NCBI GenBank assembly: GCA_947625425.1
Contig: CANQOH010000027.1
Coordinates: 1-17,561, forward strand
DNA length: 17,561 nt
Source of the DNA: an uncultured Bacilli bacterium
Lineage (GTDB): Bacteria; Bacillota_I; Bacilli_A; RF39; UBA660
Reading direction: 5' to 3'
The position numbers and the translations under genes were made by a program. Below are positions 1-8,111 of the stretch, piece after piece. Position 1 is the stretch's first letter. The number at the start of each line of letters is the position of its first letter. The notes beneath the pieces are model-generated. The model saw nothing but the letters and a program-made list of their open reading frames with translations. It was not told where the DNA came from and did no database searches.

Positions 1-34
1 CAACCTTACAAATAAATTATATAATATATTTTTT

Positions 35-69
35 AAAAAGAAAAGAGCAATTGACTTTGTCAACGCTCT
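35..69 (-). terminator. Rho-independent terminator of eno
   Basis: On the minus strand the arms AGAGC (69-65) and TTGAC (63-59) pair with GTCAA (55-51) and GCTCT (48-44) around an AAA loop, with a small internal mismatch. The stem is followed by the U-rich tract TTTCTTTTT (43-35). This is the strongest hairpin after the enolase stop codon and the likely 3' end of the eno transcript. Confidence 0.8.
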
Positions 70-70
70 G

Positions 71-100
71 AAAAATAGAAGCTATTTATTAGCTTCTATT
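71..100 (-). terminator. Stop-codon-embedded hairpin at the eno 3' end
   Basis: A perfect 10-bp inverted repeat (AATAGAAGCT, 74-83, with its complement 91-100) closes a 7-base loop and is followed on the minus strand by a short U run. The eno stop codon (84-82) sits at the edge of the stem. It is mostly A/T, so it may be an auxiliary terminator or a 3'-end stabiliser in front of the stronger hairpin at 35-69. Confidence 0.5.
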
Positions 101-1314
101 TCTTCTTCGATTCTAATTAATTGGTTATATTTACAAATACGATCGGTTCTAGACATTGAACCAGTTTTAATTTGACCTAAATCTAAGCCAACAGCTAAAT
201 CAGCGATTGTTGTATCTTCTGTTTCACCACTACGATGAGAGATAACTGTGTTATAACCATGACTCTTAGCAAGTTCAATTGTTTCTAGAGTTTCAGTTAT
301 TGTACCGATTTGGTTGACTTTTAATAAAATAGCGTTACCAGCATGTTTATCAATACCCATTTGTAAACATTTTTTATTAGTAACAAATAGGTCATCACCT
401 ACTAGTTGAATTTTATCACCAAGTCTTTCAGTAATCTTAGTAAATCCTTCCCAATCATTTTCATCTACTGGATCTTCAATAGAAATAATTGGATATTTAT
501 TAACTAATTCTTCATAGAAATCAATTAATTCATCAGTAGTAAGAGTTCTACCTTCACCTTCAAGATTATATTTACCATCTTTATAGAATTCACTAGCAGC
601 AACATCGATACCTAAGCAAACATCTTTACCAGGTTCATAACCTGCTCTTTTAATAGCTTCAACAATAAGTTCAAAACCTTCTTGATTACTATTTAAATCA
701 GGAGCAAAGCCACCTTCGTCACCAACACCAGTTGCTAAACCTTTTTCATTTAATACTTTTTTCAGATTATGAAATACTTCAGCACCTACTCTAACTCTTT
801 CTTTGATTGTATCTCTTTGAGGTATAATCATAAATTCTTGGAAATCTAATTTATTATCAGCATGAGCTCCACCATTAATGATATTCATCATAGGACGAGG
901 TAAAGTTCTTCCTTCACCAACATATGCATATAATGGTTTACCAGCAGCTATAGCACTGGCTTTTAAAGCAGCAATAGATATACCTAAAATAGCGTTTGCA
1001 CCAAATTTAGATTTAGTTTCAGTACCATCTAATTCAATCATGGCATAGTCTAATGCTTTTTGATCAGCAGCATCCATACCAATGACTAAGTCTCTTAATG
1101 GACCATTAACATTAGCAACAGCTTTTAAAGTTCCCTTTCCCATGTATCTTGTTCCGCCATCTCTAAGTTCTAGAGCTTCTCTTTCACCTGTTGAAGCACC
1201 AGATGGGACAGCAGCACGACCTAAAATTCCGTTTTCTAGAATAACATCAACTTCAACAGTTGGGTTACCACGAGAGTCAAGAATTTCACGGCCAATTACG
1301 TTTTTAATTTTCAT
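82..1314 (-). CDS. eno: Enolase (phosphopyruvate hydratase)
   Basis: Cytosolic glycolytic enzyme converting 2-phosphoglycerate to phosphoenolpyruvate with Mg2+; also a common degradosome partner. The N-terminal signature [15 protein letters not shown] is present. Active-site blocks follow in the usual order: [59 protein letters not shown] and [15 protein letters not shown]. An ATG at 1320 would give 412 residues, but the Shine-Dalgarno AAGGAG (1328-1323) is only 2 bases from it and 8 bases from the ATG at 1314. The 1314 start (410 residues, [14 protein letters not shown]) also matches the family N-terminus. The protein is about 20 residues shorter than the usual 430, with a short C-terminus ending soon after [10 protein letters not shown]. 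Stop codon TAG, the only one in the window. It has its own promoter and terminators. In many Bacillota eno directly follows gpmI; here gpmI lies about 16 kb upstream on the same strand. Confidence 0.97.
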   Translation of the reverse strand: MKIKNVIGREILDSRGNPTVEVDVILENGILGRAAVPSGASTGEREALELRDGGTRYMGKGTLKAVANVNGPLRDLVIGMDAADQKALDYAMIELDGTETKSKFGANAILGISIAALKASAIAAGKPLYAYVGEGRTLPRPMMNIINGGAHADNKLDFQEFMIIPQRDTIKERVRVGAEVFHNLKKVLNEKGLATGVGDEGGFAPDLNSNQEGFELIVEAIKRAGYEPGKDVCLGIDVAASEFYKDGKYNLEGEGRTLTTDELIDFYEELVNKYPIISIEDPVDENDWEGFTKITERLGDKIQLVGDDLFVTNKKCLQMGIDKHAGNAILLKVNQIGTITETLETIELAKSHGYNTVISHRSGETEDTTIADLAVGLDLGQIKTGSMSRTDRICKYNQLIRIEEEIEANK

Positions 1315-1367
1315 AACCATCTCTCCTTAATATATTGCTATAAATTATGTTCTTATAGCCCACACAT

Positions 1368-1376
1368 ATTATACCA
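1368..1376 (-). promoter_or_regulatory. Extended -10 promoter of eno
   Basis: On the minus strand TGGTATAAT matches the extended -10 consensus TGnTATAAT exactly. No good -35 is seen at 17 bases; that position falls in the preceding terminator. Predicted start near 1361, giving a leader of about 47 bases with AAGGAG before the ATG. Confidence 0.65.
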
Positions 1377-1385
1377 AAAGGCATT

Positions 1386-1410
1386 AAAAAAAGGAACAAA
1401 ATTGTTCCTT
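1386..1410 (-). terminator. Terminator of the PP2C-DUF1292 operon
   Basis: AAGGAACA/TGTTCCTT forms a perfect 8-bp stem around an ATTT loop on the minus strand and runs into seven U residues. The TAA of the DUF1292 gene (1411-1409) overlaps the first bases of the hairpin. It separates that operon from eno. Confidence 0.85.
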
Positions 1411-1678
1411 ATTCGTTATGTAATTGATATTTAGTTTTAGCGGTCTCAGATAATGTTTGAAGCATAGCTTCAACAATATTGTTTTCTTCTTCAGTATCTA
1501 TTTTTGATAACTTACCATCTTCATAGACAGATGCATAACATTTTATCGTATTATCTTCTTTAGTAAAGTCAGTATAAACAACATAGTCTTTACCGGTATT
1601 ATCTGATGTAAATGACATTAAGATATCATATTCTTTTTCTTCGCCTAAATCATTTTTTACTTTAAGTTTATTCTTCAT
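1409..1678 (-). CDS. DUF1292 family protein (YrzB-like)
   Basis: Small acidic soluble protein of 89 residues. The pattern fits DUF1292: charged KNDLGEEKEYDILMSFTSD, then a GKDYVVYTDF strand, then an acidic segment, IKCYASVYEDGKLSKI and a closing helix EEENNIVEAMLQTL. Family members are widespread in Bacillota and have no established biochemical function. It is the second gene of an operon with the PP2C phosphatase: only two bases separate the upstream stop from this ATG, and its Shine-Dalgarno AGGAGG lies inside the last two Arg codons of the phosphatase. Translation is therefore probably coupled. An intrinsic terminator overlaps its stop codon. Confidence 0.8.
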   Translation of the reverse strand: MKNKLKVKNDLGEEKEYDILMSFTSDNTGKDYVVYTDFTKEDNTIKCYASVYEDGKLSKIDTEEENNIVEAMLQTLSETAKTKYQLHNE

Positions 1679-1680
1679 AA

Positions 1681-3144
1681 TTACCTCCTAAACATTGCGG
1701 CTGATGCATTATCTTTACCAGCAGATACGACTCGTGATGCTTCGCCGATAAATTTTGCTCTTTTAACAGCGTCATATGTTAAAGCTCTTTCAACTAAAGC
1801 TCTAGTTATTTCTGAACGTGGAGTATTTTGTGCGATAATTCGTATATCATCTTGTGATAGTAAATCTGTTACACCATCACTTAGTAGTAATAATGTCTTA
1901 TAAGTATAATTAGGAATTGTAAGAGTTTGGACTCTTGTCATATTTGGTTGGCCCATATAACCAGTTATTTTATTATTATTTGGATTAAATCTAAAATCAT
2001 CTATTTGTTCTGGCGATGGTTTTTGACCACCATTTTTGACTACTGCTTGATTCCATACATAGGATTCATCAGATGTTAATAAGCTTATACTTGTATCTGT
2101 AACAGCGTAAGCTCTGGAATCGCCTACATTAGCTATAATAGTATCTTGTTCAGTAACAATTGCACCAACTAATGTAGCTCCAGCTTCAGTATGATATTTA
2201 TTATATATATCGTCATTTATTTTTTTAATAGCTTGGGCAAATGATTCTTTTAAACCTGATGGAAAATAATAAGCATCAGCTGGGACGGTTTTAAACCACT
2301 CGGCTAAACTTTTAACAACATAGTTACTAGCTACTTCACCAGCGGCTAAACCACCCATACCATCAGACACAGCTAAGAATTTAAAATCTGGATTATCAGG
2401 ATGAGTTAAGATAATAACTGAATCTTCTTGATTTGATCTTTTTTTGCCAACATCTTGAGTGGCATATAATGTGCCATCTAAAGCATATTCATTACGAGCA
2501 TATTGAACTTGAGTACCCATAGCAACTTCTTGTAAACAGCGATTAACAGCTTCATAGTTAATGTTGACTTTAGTCATTGGTTTAACAACTGCAACATCAT
2601 GATCTATTTTAGCTAATAATTCTTTGGCATTAGGTGTCCCTACAGTATCTAATTGATAGCGGAATTCAGCGCCTTTTTCTAATGGATCTGGAATAAAGGT
2701 TGTACCATTACTATACCATTTAGGATTAAAACGAGTTTTAGCTACAGCATCAGCTAAGACAAATAATTGGTTTGGATTAGCTGAATAATATAAGATAGCA
2801 TTTATTTTAGGATTGGTTATTATTTCCATTTCCTTAACTATTTCACTAATGTTAGGGAATGAACTTTCATCATACCAACTTGTATTTCTAGTATGACGAT
2901 TTGGATCGTGTAGTTTTTGATATGCTGAATAAATAATAACAGCATTTTTTATAATATATTCAATAAAGTCTTTGTTATCTAATCTTCTAACTCTTGTACG
3001 AGCCATATTAGTACTTGTAAAATTAGTTGGATAAACTTCTTCAACAGCATTCTTATATAAAATTGAAGAAATATTTTCACTAAAGTTAGGATGTTTTTTT
3101 AATGTTTCAATAAAAGCTACATCAATATCTTGTATTTTTGTCAT
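1681..3144 (-). CDS. PP2C (PPM) family Ser/Thr phosphatase with an uncharacterised N-terminal domain
   Basis: Metal-dependent protein Ser/Thr phosphatase of 487 residues. The C-terminal half (about 225-487) carries the PPM motifs in order: KKRSNQEDS (metal Asp 241), DGMGG (261-265), GATLVGAIV, GDSRAY (341-346), SDGVTD (422-427) and a terminal GKDN (Asp478-Asn479). The catalytic core therefore looks complete. The N-terminal 220 residues, including RTRVRRLDNKDFIEYIIKN and a later ILYYSANPNQLFVLADAV helix, are not a domain I recognise. No membrane segment is seen. Simple bacterial PP2Cs of the PrpC type are near 250 residues, so the extra half may recognise substrate or act as a sensor. No partner Ser/Thr kinase gene is in the window. 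It opens an operon with the DUF1292 gene. SD is AGGTGAT, close upstream of the ATG. Confidence 0.9.
   Translation of the reverse strand: MTKIQDIDVAFIETLKKHPNFSENISSILYKNAVEEVYPTNFTSTNMARTRVRRLDNKDFIEYIIKNAVIIYSAYQKLHDPNRHTRNTSWYDESSFPNISEIVKEMEIITNPKINAILYYSANPNQLFVLADAVAKTRFNPKWYSNGTTFIPDPLEKGAEFRYQLDTVGTPNAKELLAKIDHDVAVVKPMTKVNINYEAVNRCLQEVAMGTQVQYARNEYALDGTLYATQDVGKKRSNQEDSVIILTHPDNPDFKFLAVSDGMGGLAAGEVASNYVVKSLAEWFKTVPADAYYFPSGLKESFAQAIKKINDDIYNKYHTEAGATLVGAIVTEQDTIIANVGDSRAYAVTDTSISLLTSDESYVWNQAVVKNGGQKPSPEQIDDFRFNPNNNKITGYMGQPNMTRVQTLTIPNYTYKTLLLLSDGVTDLLSQDDIRIIAQNTPRSEITRALVERALTYDAVKRAKFIGEASRVVSAGKDNASAAMFRR
1684..1689 (-). promoter_or_regulatory. Shine-Dalgarno of the DUF1292 gene inside the PP2C 3' end
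   Basis: AGGAGG, a perfect anti-SD match, encodes the final Arg-Arg of the phosphatase and is followed by TAATT and the ATG at 1678. A ribosome ending the phosphatase stands over this site, which favours reinitiation. Confidence 0.85.
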
Positions 3145-3160
3145 ACTATCACCTATTTTA

Positions 3161-3169
3161 ATTTTAACA
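3161..3169 (-). promoter_or_regulatory. Candidate extended -10 promoter of the PP2C operon
   Basis: TGTTAAAAT on the minus strand fits TGnTATAAT with one mismatch. It would start transcription near 3154, only about 10 bases before the ATG at 3144, with the SD AGGTGAT at the very 5' end. No convincing -35 is seen. Confidence 0.4.
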
Positions 3170-3182
3170 TAATTAAGAGTTT

Positions 3183-3219
3183 AAAAAAAGGGAAAAGATA
3201 GTTTACATATCTTTTTCCC
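3183..3219 (-). terminator. Terminator of the methyltransferase gene
   Basis: GGGAAAAAGATA pairs with TATCTTTTCCC (one bulged base), followed by seven U residues on the minus strand. The stop codon (3205-3203) lies in the loop, so the hairpin is built from the last codons of the gene. Confidence 0.85.
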
Positions 3220-4075
3220 ATCTTGCGTAAATACCACATGGTAGTATTAAGTTACTATTTTGCATAGGAATTCCTAGTTCATCACTACTAATATGACCAG
3301 AATATTTTTTATTAACAGTTAAAGATAGAATATTTTCTAGAACGTTCATAGATAAACCAGTTGTATAAGAATTAATTAAAAATAAAATTGGATCATCAGA
3401 TAATAATTCTGTACATAGTTCTACTAAAGGATATAAATCTTTTTCAATATCCCATACTTCCCCATTAGAACCACGACCAAATGATGGTGGATCCATTAAA
3501 ATAATATCGTATTTATTACCTCTTCTTATTTCTCTTTTAACAAATTTAACAACATCATCAACTAAGAATCTAATTGGTTTATCAGTTAGACCACTTGCAT
3601 TAACATTTTCTTTAGCCCAATCAACCATCCCACGAGATGAATCAACATGAACAACTTCAGCCCCAGCACTTAAAGCAGCAACGGAAGCTGCGCCTGTATA
3701 AGCAAATAAGTTTAGTACTTTAACTTGTCTTTTAGCGTTTTTGATTTTTTCTCTAATTAAATTCCAATTATAAGCTTGTTCAGGAAATAAACCAGTATGT
3801 TTAAAACCCATTAATTTAATATTAAAAGTTAAATCTTGATAATGAACTTGCCAAGATGATGGTAGTTTATGATTTTTGATATCCCAAGAGCCACCACCTT
3901 TATTACTACGATAATAGATAGCATCGACATCTGACCACATTTTTTCATTAAATTTTATGGGCCATATGATTTGAGGATCTGGTCTTAATAATTTATAACC
4001 ATGCCAATCTTCTAGTTTCATACCATCGGCCATATCAAGAATTTGATACTCAGTAAAATCAGTTACTAATTTCAT
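3203..4075 (-). CDS. Class I SAM-dependent methyltransferase, RlmI/COG1092-like
   Basis: Predicted rRNA or nucleic-acid methyltransferase of 290 residues. The Rossmann core shows motif I NLFAYTGAASVAALSAGA (122-139), the acidic end of the second strand HVD (143-145), the region around LVDDVVKFV, and motif IV DPPSFGRG (195-202), which is the target-binding loop in this family. COG1092 proteins such as RlmI (23S rRNA m5C1962) carry an N-terminal PUA domain and are near 400 residues. This protein lacks that domain and has instead about 110 residues resembling the Methyltrans_SAM lead-in (LEDWHGYKLLRPDPQIIW). The exact substrate is therefore unknown. Monocistronic: bounded by terminators on both sides, with an extended -10 promoter directly upstream. 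SD is AGGTG, 5 bases from the ATG. Confidence 0.87.
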   Translation of the reverse strand: MKLVTDFTEYQILDMADGMKLEDWHGYKLLRPDPQIIWPIKFNEKMWSDVDAIYYRSNKGGGSWDIKNHKLPSSWQVHYQDLTFNIKLMGFKHTGLFPEQAYNWNLIREKIKNAKRQVKVLNLFAYTGAASVAALSAGAEVVHVDSSRGMVDWAKENVNASGLTDKPIRFLVDDVVKFVKREIRRGNKYDIILMDPPSFGRGSNGEVWDIEKDLYPLVELCTELLSDDPILFLINSYTTGLSMNVLENILSLTVNKKYSGHISSDELGIPMQNSNLILPCGIYARWEKDM

Positions 4076-4090
4076 ATAATCACCTGTTTC

Positions 4091-4099
4091 ATTATATCA
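4091..4099 (-). promoter_or_regulatory. Extended -10 promoter of the methyltransferase gene
   Basis: TGATATAAT matches TGnTATAAT exactly. The predicted start near 4084 leaves a leader of only about 9 bases, so the SD AGGTG (4085-4081) is essentially the 5' end of the mRNA. Confidence 0.6.
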
Positions 4100-4107
4100 T
4101 GAATAAG

Positions 4108-4131
4108 AAAAAAGCACATTATCTATGTGCT
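4108..4131 (-). terminator. Terminator of the HAD-membrane protein operon
   Basis: AGCACAT/ATGTGCT, a perfect 7-bp stem with loop AGATA, then five U residues on the minus strand. The TAA stop of the upstream gene (4121-4119) is inside the hairpin. Confidence 0.8.
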
Positions 4132-4646
4132 AATAAAGTTTTAACAACGGGATCAAATAATTCTAAAATACCATGGATTAACATAAAGAAACCAATAACA
4201 ATTATTTGAACTTCTCCACTATAGGCAAGATTGATACTAGTTAAAATACCAGCAAGAATAAAGAATAGTAAATTGAAGACTCTTATTTGCCACATACGAT
4301 CTTTACGATCATGATAGTAATCTATCTTCTTTAATTTAGCTAAAGACATAAGAGCTATCCAACACATTAGTATTAAAGCTAAAGTACGTGGAGATGCAGT
4401 CATTTCAAAAATAATATTTAATACTAAAGTAAATAAGGAAGCTATAGCACTAAATAAACTTTCATAGTCTTTACTTTTATAAGTAAAAATAAATTGGATT
4501 AAGTTAAAAATAGTATACGAAGAAAAAACAAAAATCATAAGATTATTAATATTAGTTATTTTGTATATTGGTAATATTAATAAAATAATACTCGTTAAAA
4601 TTAAACTTAGAGCAATTAAAGTATCTACTTTTTGTTTGCTTTTCAT
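4119..4646 (-). CDS. Small multi-pass membrane protein, possibly DUF308/HdeD-like
   Basis: Integral membrane protein of 175 residues with about six hydrophobic segments. They are arranged roughly in pairs: LIALSLILTSIILLILPIY, LMIFVFSSYTIFNLIQFIF, LFSAIASLFTLVLNIIF, LALILMCWIALMSL, FNLLFFILAGILTSINLAY and IIVIGFFMLIHGILELF. The two-helix repeat pattern, the length and the final GFFMLIHGILELF segment resemble DUF308 (HdeD-type) proteins, but I cannot confirm this without a profile search. The Lys-rich ends and the loop KLKKIDYYHDRKDRMWQIR suggest cytoplasmic positions. It starts 15 bases after the stop of the HAD phosphatase gene, with SD AAGGAGAG, so the two are co-transcribed. No function is proposed. 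Confidence 0.75.
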   Translation of the reverse strand: MKSKQKVDTLIALSLILTSIILLILPIYKITNINNLMIFVFSSYTIFNLIQFIFTYKSKDYESLFSAIASLFTLVLNIIFEMTASPRTLALILMCWIALMSLAKLKKIDYYHDRKDRMWQIRVFNLLFFILAGILTSINLAYSGEVQIIVIGFFMLIHGILELFDPVVKTLLAHR

Positions 4647-4661
4647 TTTTATCTCTCCTTT

Positions 4662-5486
4662 TTATTCACTTAAACATAATTTTTCTAAGATTTTAGCTAC
4701 CCCATCATTTTCGGCACTATCAGTTATAATAGTTGAGCTTTCTTTTAAAAGATCATTAGCGTTGGCAACAGCTATTGAAGTACCAACCACATCAGTCATA
4801 CAAATATCATCATAGCCATTACCGATAGCAATAGCTTTTTCACTATCTATATTTAAATAATCTAATAATTCTACAATACCAGTACTTTTAGCAGTATTTT
4901 CTAATACAAAATCATGATAGTATTCTTTATTCTTTTCTCTTTTACCTTCGATTAAACCAATTGATGAATGAATTGCTTTTAAAGCAGGAAATTTTTCTTT
5001 AAATAAACTTGGTAAAACTAACATACGATCATAATTAGAACTTAAAATAACCATTTGATGAATTTGATTATTTTTTAAAACTTCATCGATATCACTAAAA
5101 TATTCAGCTGGTTCATTATTATAACTATATTCTTTAGTATTAATAAATCTATTTTTTAAAGAATTTAAAATAAGAGTTAGATTATGATCTTGGCAATAAG
5201 TATAAATTCCTTTTATATCATCTTTCTTTAGAGGTTTAGAATAGATTATTTCGCCAGTATTATAATTATAAACTTCAGAGCCATTAGAACTTATTATATA
5301 TTCACTTAAATTAGCTTCTTGACTTTTAAGAATGGCATAGTGAGCACTACGTCCAGTATTAACTACAACTTTTATACCTTTATCTTTTAAACGTTTCATA
5401 ACATCTTTGGTATATTCTGAAACTGTTCCATTTGATTTATTTAAAGTATCATCTATATCAACAAATACAATATCATATTTATTCAT
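4662..5486 (-). CDS. Cof-type HAD-superfamily (class IIB) phosphatase
   Basis: Cytosolic phosphatase of sugar phosphates or similar small phospho-metabolites. All HAD motifs are visible in the 274-residue form: motif I DIDDTL with nucleophile Asp10 and acid/base Asp12, motif II VVNTGRS, the motif III lysine in the KREKNKEYYHDF region, and motif IV GNGYDDICM. The roughly 100-residue insert between motifs II and III is the C2 cap typical of the Cof family. An ATG at 5498 would add MVVF, but GGTGG (5496-5492) lies 5 bases before the ATG at 5486, whereas nothing resembling an SD precedes 5498. First gene of an operon with the following membrane protein. Substrate cannot be read from sequence in this promiscuous family. 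Confidence 0.92.
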   Translation of the reverse strand: MNKYDIVFVDIDDTLNKSNGTVSEYTKDVMKRLKDKGIKVVVNTGRSAHYAILKSQEANLSEYIISSNGSEVYNYNTGEIIYSKPLKKDDIKGIYTYCQDHNLTLILNSLKNRFINTKEYSYNNEPAEYFSDIDEVLKNNQIHQMVILSSNYDRMLVLPSLFKEKFPALKAIHSSIGLIEGKREKNKEYYHDFVLENTAKSTGIVELLDYLNIDSEKAIAIGNGYDDICMTDVVGTSIAVANANDLLKESSTIITDSAENDGVAKILEKLCLSE

Positions 5487-5512
5487 AAAAACCACCATGT
5501 CTTACATATATT

Positions 5513-5521
5513 ATTATGCCA
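5513..5521 (-). promoter_or_regulatory. Candidate extended -10 promoter of the HAD operon
   Basis: TGGCATAAT fits TGnTATAAT with one mismatch; the predicted start is near 5506, 20 bases before the ATG at 5486. The flanking 5500-5560 segment is rich in TACATAT/ATATGTA words, including the palindrome TATGTACATA, which could be an operator or just AT-rich sequence. Confidence 0.4.
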
Positions 5522-5563
5522 TATAATGTAAATATATGTACATAATATGTTAATAGTTTACGT

Positions 5564-5595
5564 AAAGAAAAAGATATAAATTTAATTATATCTTT
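5564..5595 (-). terminator. Terminator of the PIG-L/YfhO operon
   Basis: AAAGATATAA/TTATATCTTT, a perfect 10-bp inverted repeat with a 6-base loop, followed by a U-rich stretch (TTCTTT) on the minus strand. The yfhO-like stop codon (5588-5586) forms part of the stem. The stem has little G/C. Confidence 0.65.
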
Positions 5596-8111
5596 CTTCT
5601 AGATTCAATAAAAGTAACTATTATAAAGACAATAAAGCCGATTGATGTGGTATATAAAGAAATATCTTTTAATGGCGATTTATATTCCATAGCTATGTGA
5701 TGATGACCACTTTTGATCTTAAAACCAATAAATGTTTCATTAACTTTTTCAATTTTAGTTTCTTGATCATCAACTTTTACTTTGAATCCTTCATCATAAG
5801 GAATACTTAAAGTAAAATAACCATCTTTAGTAACATTAATATCACCATTAATATAATCTCCTTTAGTAGTTTCTTTATCAACGATAAAGGTATCAACTTT
5901 AGAAGATAATTTTTCTAAATAAACATAATCTAAATAATATAATTCAAAGTCTGATAAATTATATTTACCTTCTGAGAAATTAATATTTAAAAATTCTTGA
6001 TTATCAAAAGCTAGAACATAATCAAATGTTGTATTACCATTATAGTATTTCCATGATTTGGCAGTTAGTTTATTTTTAATAGTATTAATAGTTATTGCTA
6101 AATCTTTTTCTTGATCAACACGATTCATTTTGAAACGAATAAATAATATTTTATTACGATATTTTTCTGGTAATTCATATTTTAATTTTAATTTACCATT
6201 AGATTTTATGGTATATGAACCATTTTTTTCTTTAATGATATTTTCATTTTTAAATATTTCATCTAAATCTAAGTCCATTTTAGTAACATTAGAAACGAAA
6301 TCATTATCAGTTTGAGCATCAGCAACAATAACATTTAATAAAGCTTCTTGTTTAGCTTCATCACTTAATCTATCAAAATCGTCATAACTCATAATATTAG
6401 CTGAAGCATAAGCAAATGGTAATGCTTGTTCATTTTTATAAACATAAATACCATCTTTTTCATAACACTTATCATAACCAATTAAACCCAAGCCATCAGA
6501 AATATAATATTTATTACCACTAAATAATAAATAGAAAATATTAGGTGATGTGACAGTTAAGGAACGATTACGAGTTGGAATATTATTCATAGCTATATCA
6601 TAAAAGAATTGATTATATTTTTGATTAGAAATAGATGAATAAACAGTTGAATTATAATAGTTTATATTTTCATATATTTTATTTGGGGTTCCAGCACGAT
6701 AAATATTATTAGATATACGATACATATTATGATCATTATTAGTTATGTTGTTTACTAATTCTTTAACTACTTGTTCATTATTTTTAGTTGTATATTTTAA
6801 TTCTAAAGTATCAAATTTATTAAAGATGATACAAGTACTAAATAATAAAATAAATAATGGAATAGTTAAAATGAGTTTTTTATTAAATTTATTATAAAGA
6901 GCTATTAGAATAAATAATAATATGATATGGATAAAATAAGCAGCTAGATATGATTTAGTAATAATAACTATAATTGAAATAATAACCATTATAGGAGTTA
7001 AAACTTGATAACGGACTTTTTGATCAAGAACATCATTTATAAATTCAGCTAGAACAATTACATATAAAGGTAATAAAGGAATTAATGATTTAGAATCAAT
7101 ATACATCGTACCATTTAATAAATAATTGAAGATATTAAATAAACCTAAGATAGTTAAGAATAAAGCTAAAATCTTACGGGGTTTATCTTTGGTAAATAAA
7201 TGAACCATAGCAGGAATTATTATAGCTGTAAGACCTACACCATATGAATAGAACATAACATTTCTAAAAGATAAACGTGGTAATAATAATTTCTTTAAAC
7301 TGATGACTACATTTGATGGAGCACGATTATTCATTATCGCTGCTAAAGTTGGTAAAGTAATTATTGAAGACATAAAGATAGCAATAATAATTGGTCTTAA
7401 AACACTTATTAAAGCTTTCATAAATGTTTTAAAAGTTACTTTATTCATTTGTTTTAAATAACAATAAAGACCATAAATTAGAAGACAAAGAATTCCCCCA
7501 ACACTATAGTAATAACTAGTCATTATCATTAAGAAAACAGAGATAGTTAATAACCAACTATGTTTTTTTTCAAAGACTTTATCAACACCAAATAAACCTA
7601 ATATTAAAAATGGCATATAGTTGATAAACATTAAATGACGATGAGAATGAACAGAAATTGATGAAGATAAAATAAAAGCTAAACAAGCAATTAAACAAGC
7701 TTCACTTTTATAATTTTTAGATTTTAAAAAGACATATAATAAATTAGCACTGATAATAACAATTAAGATGATAGATATAATAAGATAATTTATCATTGGT
7801 AATTTAGGTATTAAATAAGATATTAAGATAATTGGACTTAATAAACCATAATAAGAGAAATTATAGATATTTTGACCATTACCGATATTTAAAGCTAAAT
7901 CAGGAAATAAATCATGAGTATTATAAAATAATGTTCTAAAGTATTCAGGCATTGATACATGTTCAGCATACCAGTCTAAGGTTGAACCATAATAGTAAGT
8001 TGTACCACATAAAAGGAAAACTAGTAATAGAAAAGTTAAAGATATGATAAGCATGTAAATTATATCTTTTAATTCTAGTTTATTAGTAGTAGTTTTTTTA
8101 GGCTTTTTCAT
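5586..8111 (-). CDS. yfhO: YfhO-family polytopic membrane glycosyltransferase-like protein
   Basis: Large membrane protein of 841 residues. After a Lys-rich cytoplasmic start comes a first membrane helix (about 17-36), then an extracellular loop with LDWYAEH (Asp46), in the position of the acidic catalytic residue of GT-C transferases. The family signature NGQNIYNFSYYGLLSP (78-93) follows. About a dozen further membrane helices reach residue 430. A long extracellular domain (about 440-805) and a last helix (ISLYTTSIGFIVFIIVTF) before SRRKI complete the protein. YfhO proteins in Bacillus and Listeria are linked to glycosylation of wall or lipoteichoic acids from a polyprenol-phosphate sugar. 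Its ATG overlaps the preceding deacetylase stop (TAATG), with SD GGAGTG 7 bases upstream. Acceptor and sugar are unknown; no CsbB-type sugar-loading enzyme is in the window. Confidence 0.88.
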   Translation of the reverse strand: MKKPKKTTTNKLELKDIIYMLIISLTFLLLVFLLCGTTYYYGSTLDWYAEHVSMPEYFRTLFYNTHDLFPDLALNIGNGQNIYNFSYYGLLSPIILISYLIPKLPMINYLIISIILIVIISANLLYVFLKSKNYKSEACLIACLAFILSSSISVHSHRHLMFINYMPFLILGLFGVDKVFEKKHSWLLTISVFLMIMTSYYYSVGGILCLLIYGLYCYLKQMNKVTFKTFMKALISVLRPIIIAIFMSSIITLPTLAAIMNNRAPSNVVISLKKLLLPRLSFRNVMFYSYGVGLTAIIIPAMVHLFTKDKPRKILALFLTILGLFNIFNYLLNGTMYIDSKSLIPLLPLYVIVLAEFINDVLDQKVRYQVLTPIMVIISIIVIITKSYLAAYFIHIILLFILIALYNKFNKKLILTIPLFILLFSTCIIFNKFDTLELKYTTKNNEQVVKELVNNITNNDHNMYRISNNIYRAGTPNKIYENINYYNSTVYSSISNQKYNQFFYDIAMNNIPTRNRSLTVTSPNIFYLLFSGNKYYISDGLGLIGYDKCYEKDGIYVYKNEQALPFAYASANIMSYDDFDRLSDEAKQEALLNVIVADAQTDNDFVSNVTKMDLDLDEIFKNENIIKEKNGSYTIKSNGKLKLKYELPEKYRNKILFIRFKMNRVDQEKDLAITINTIKNKLTAKSWKYYNGNTTFDYVLAFDNQEFLNINFSEGKYNLSDFELYYLDYVYLEKLSSKVDTFIVDKETTKGDYINGDINVTKDGYFTLSIPYDEGFKVKVDDQETKIEKVNETFIGFKIKSGHHHIAMEYKSPLKDISLYTTSIGFIVFIIVTFIESRRKI

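Noticed and set aside
1082..1330. 82-residue plus-strand frame
   Set aside because: It is antisense to the enolase N-terminus, whose protein sequence is clearly genuine; no SD or promoter for the antisense frame.
4561..4815. 84-residue plus-strand frame
   Set aside because: Antisense to the membrane protein and the HAD gene; low-complexity translation and no SD.
6130..6315. 61-residue plus-strand frame
   Set aside because: Shadow of the YfhO-like gene in another frame; no supporting signals.
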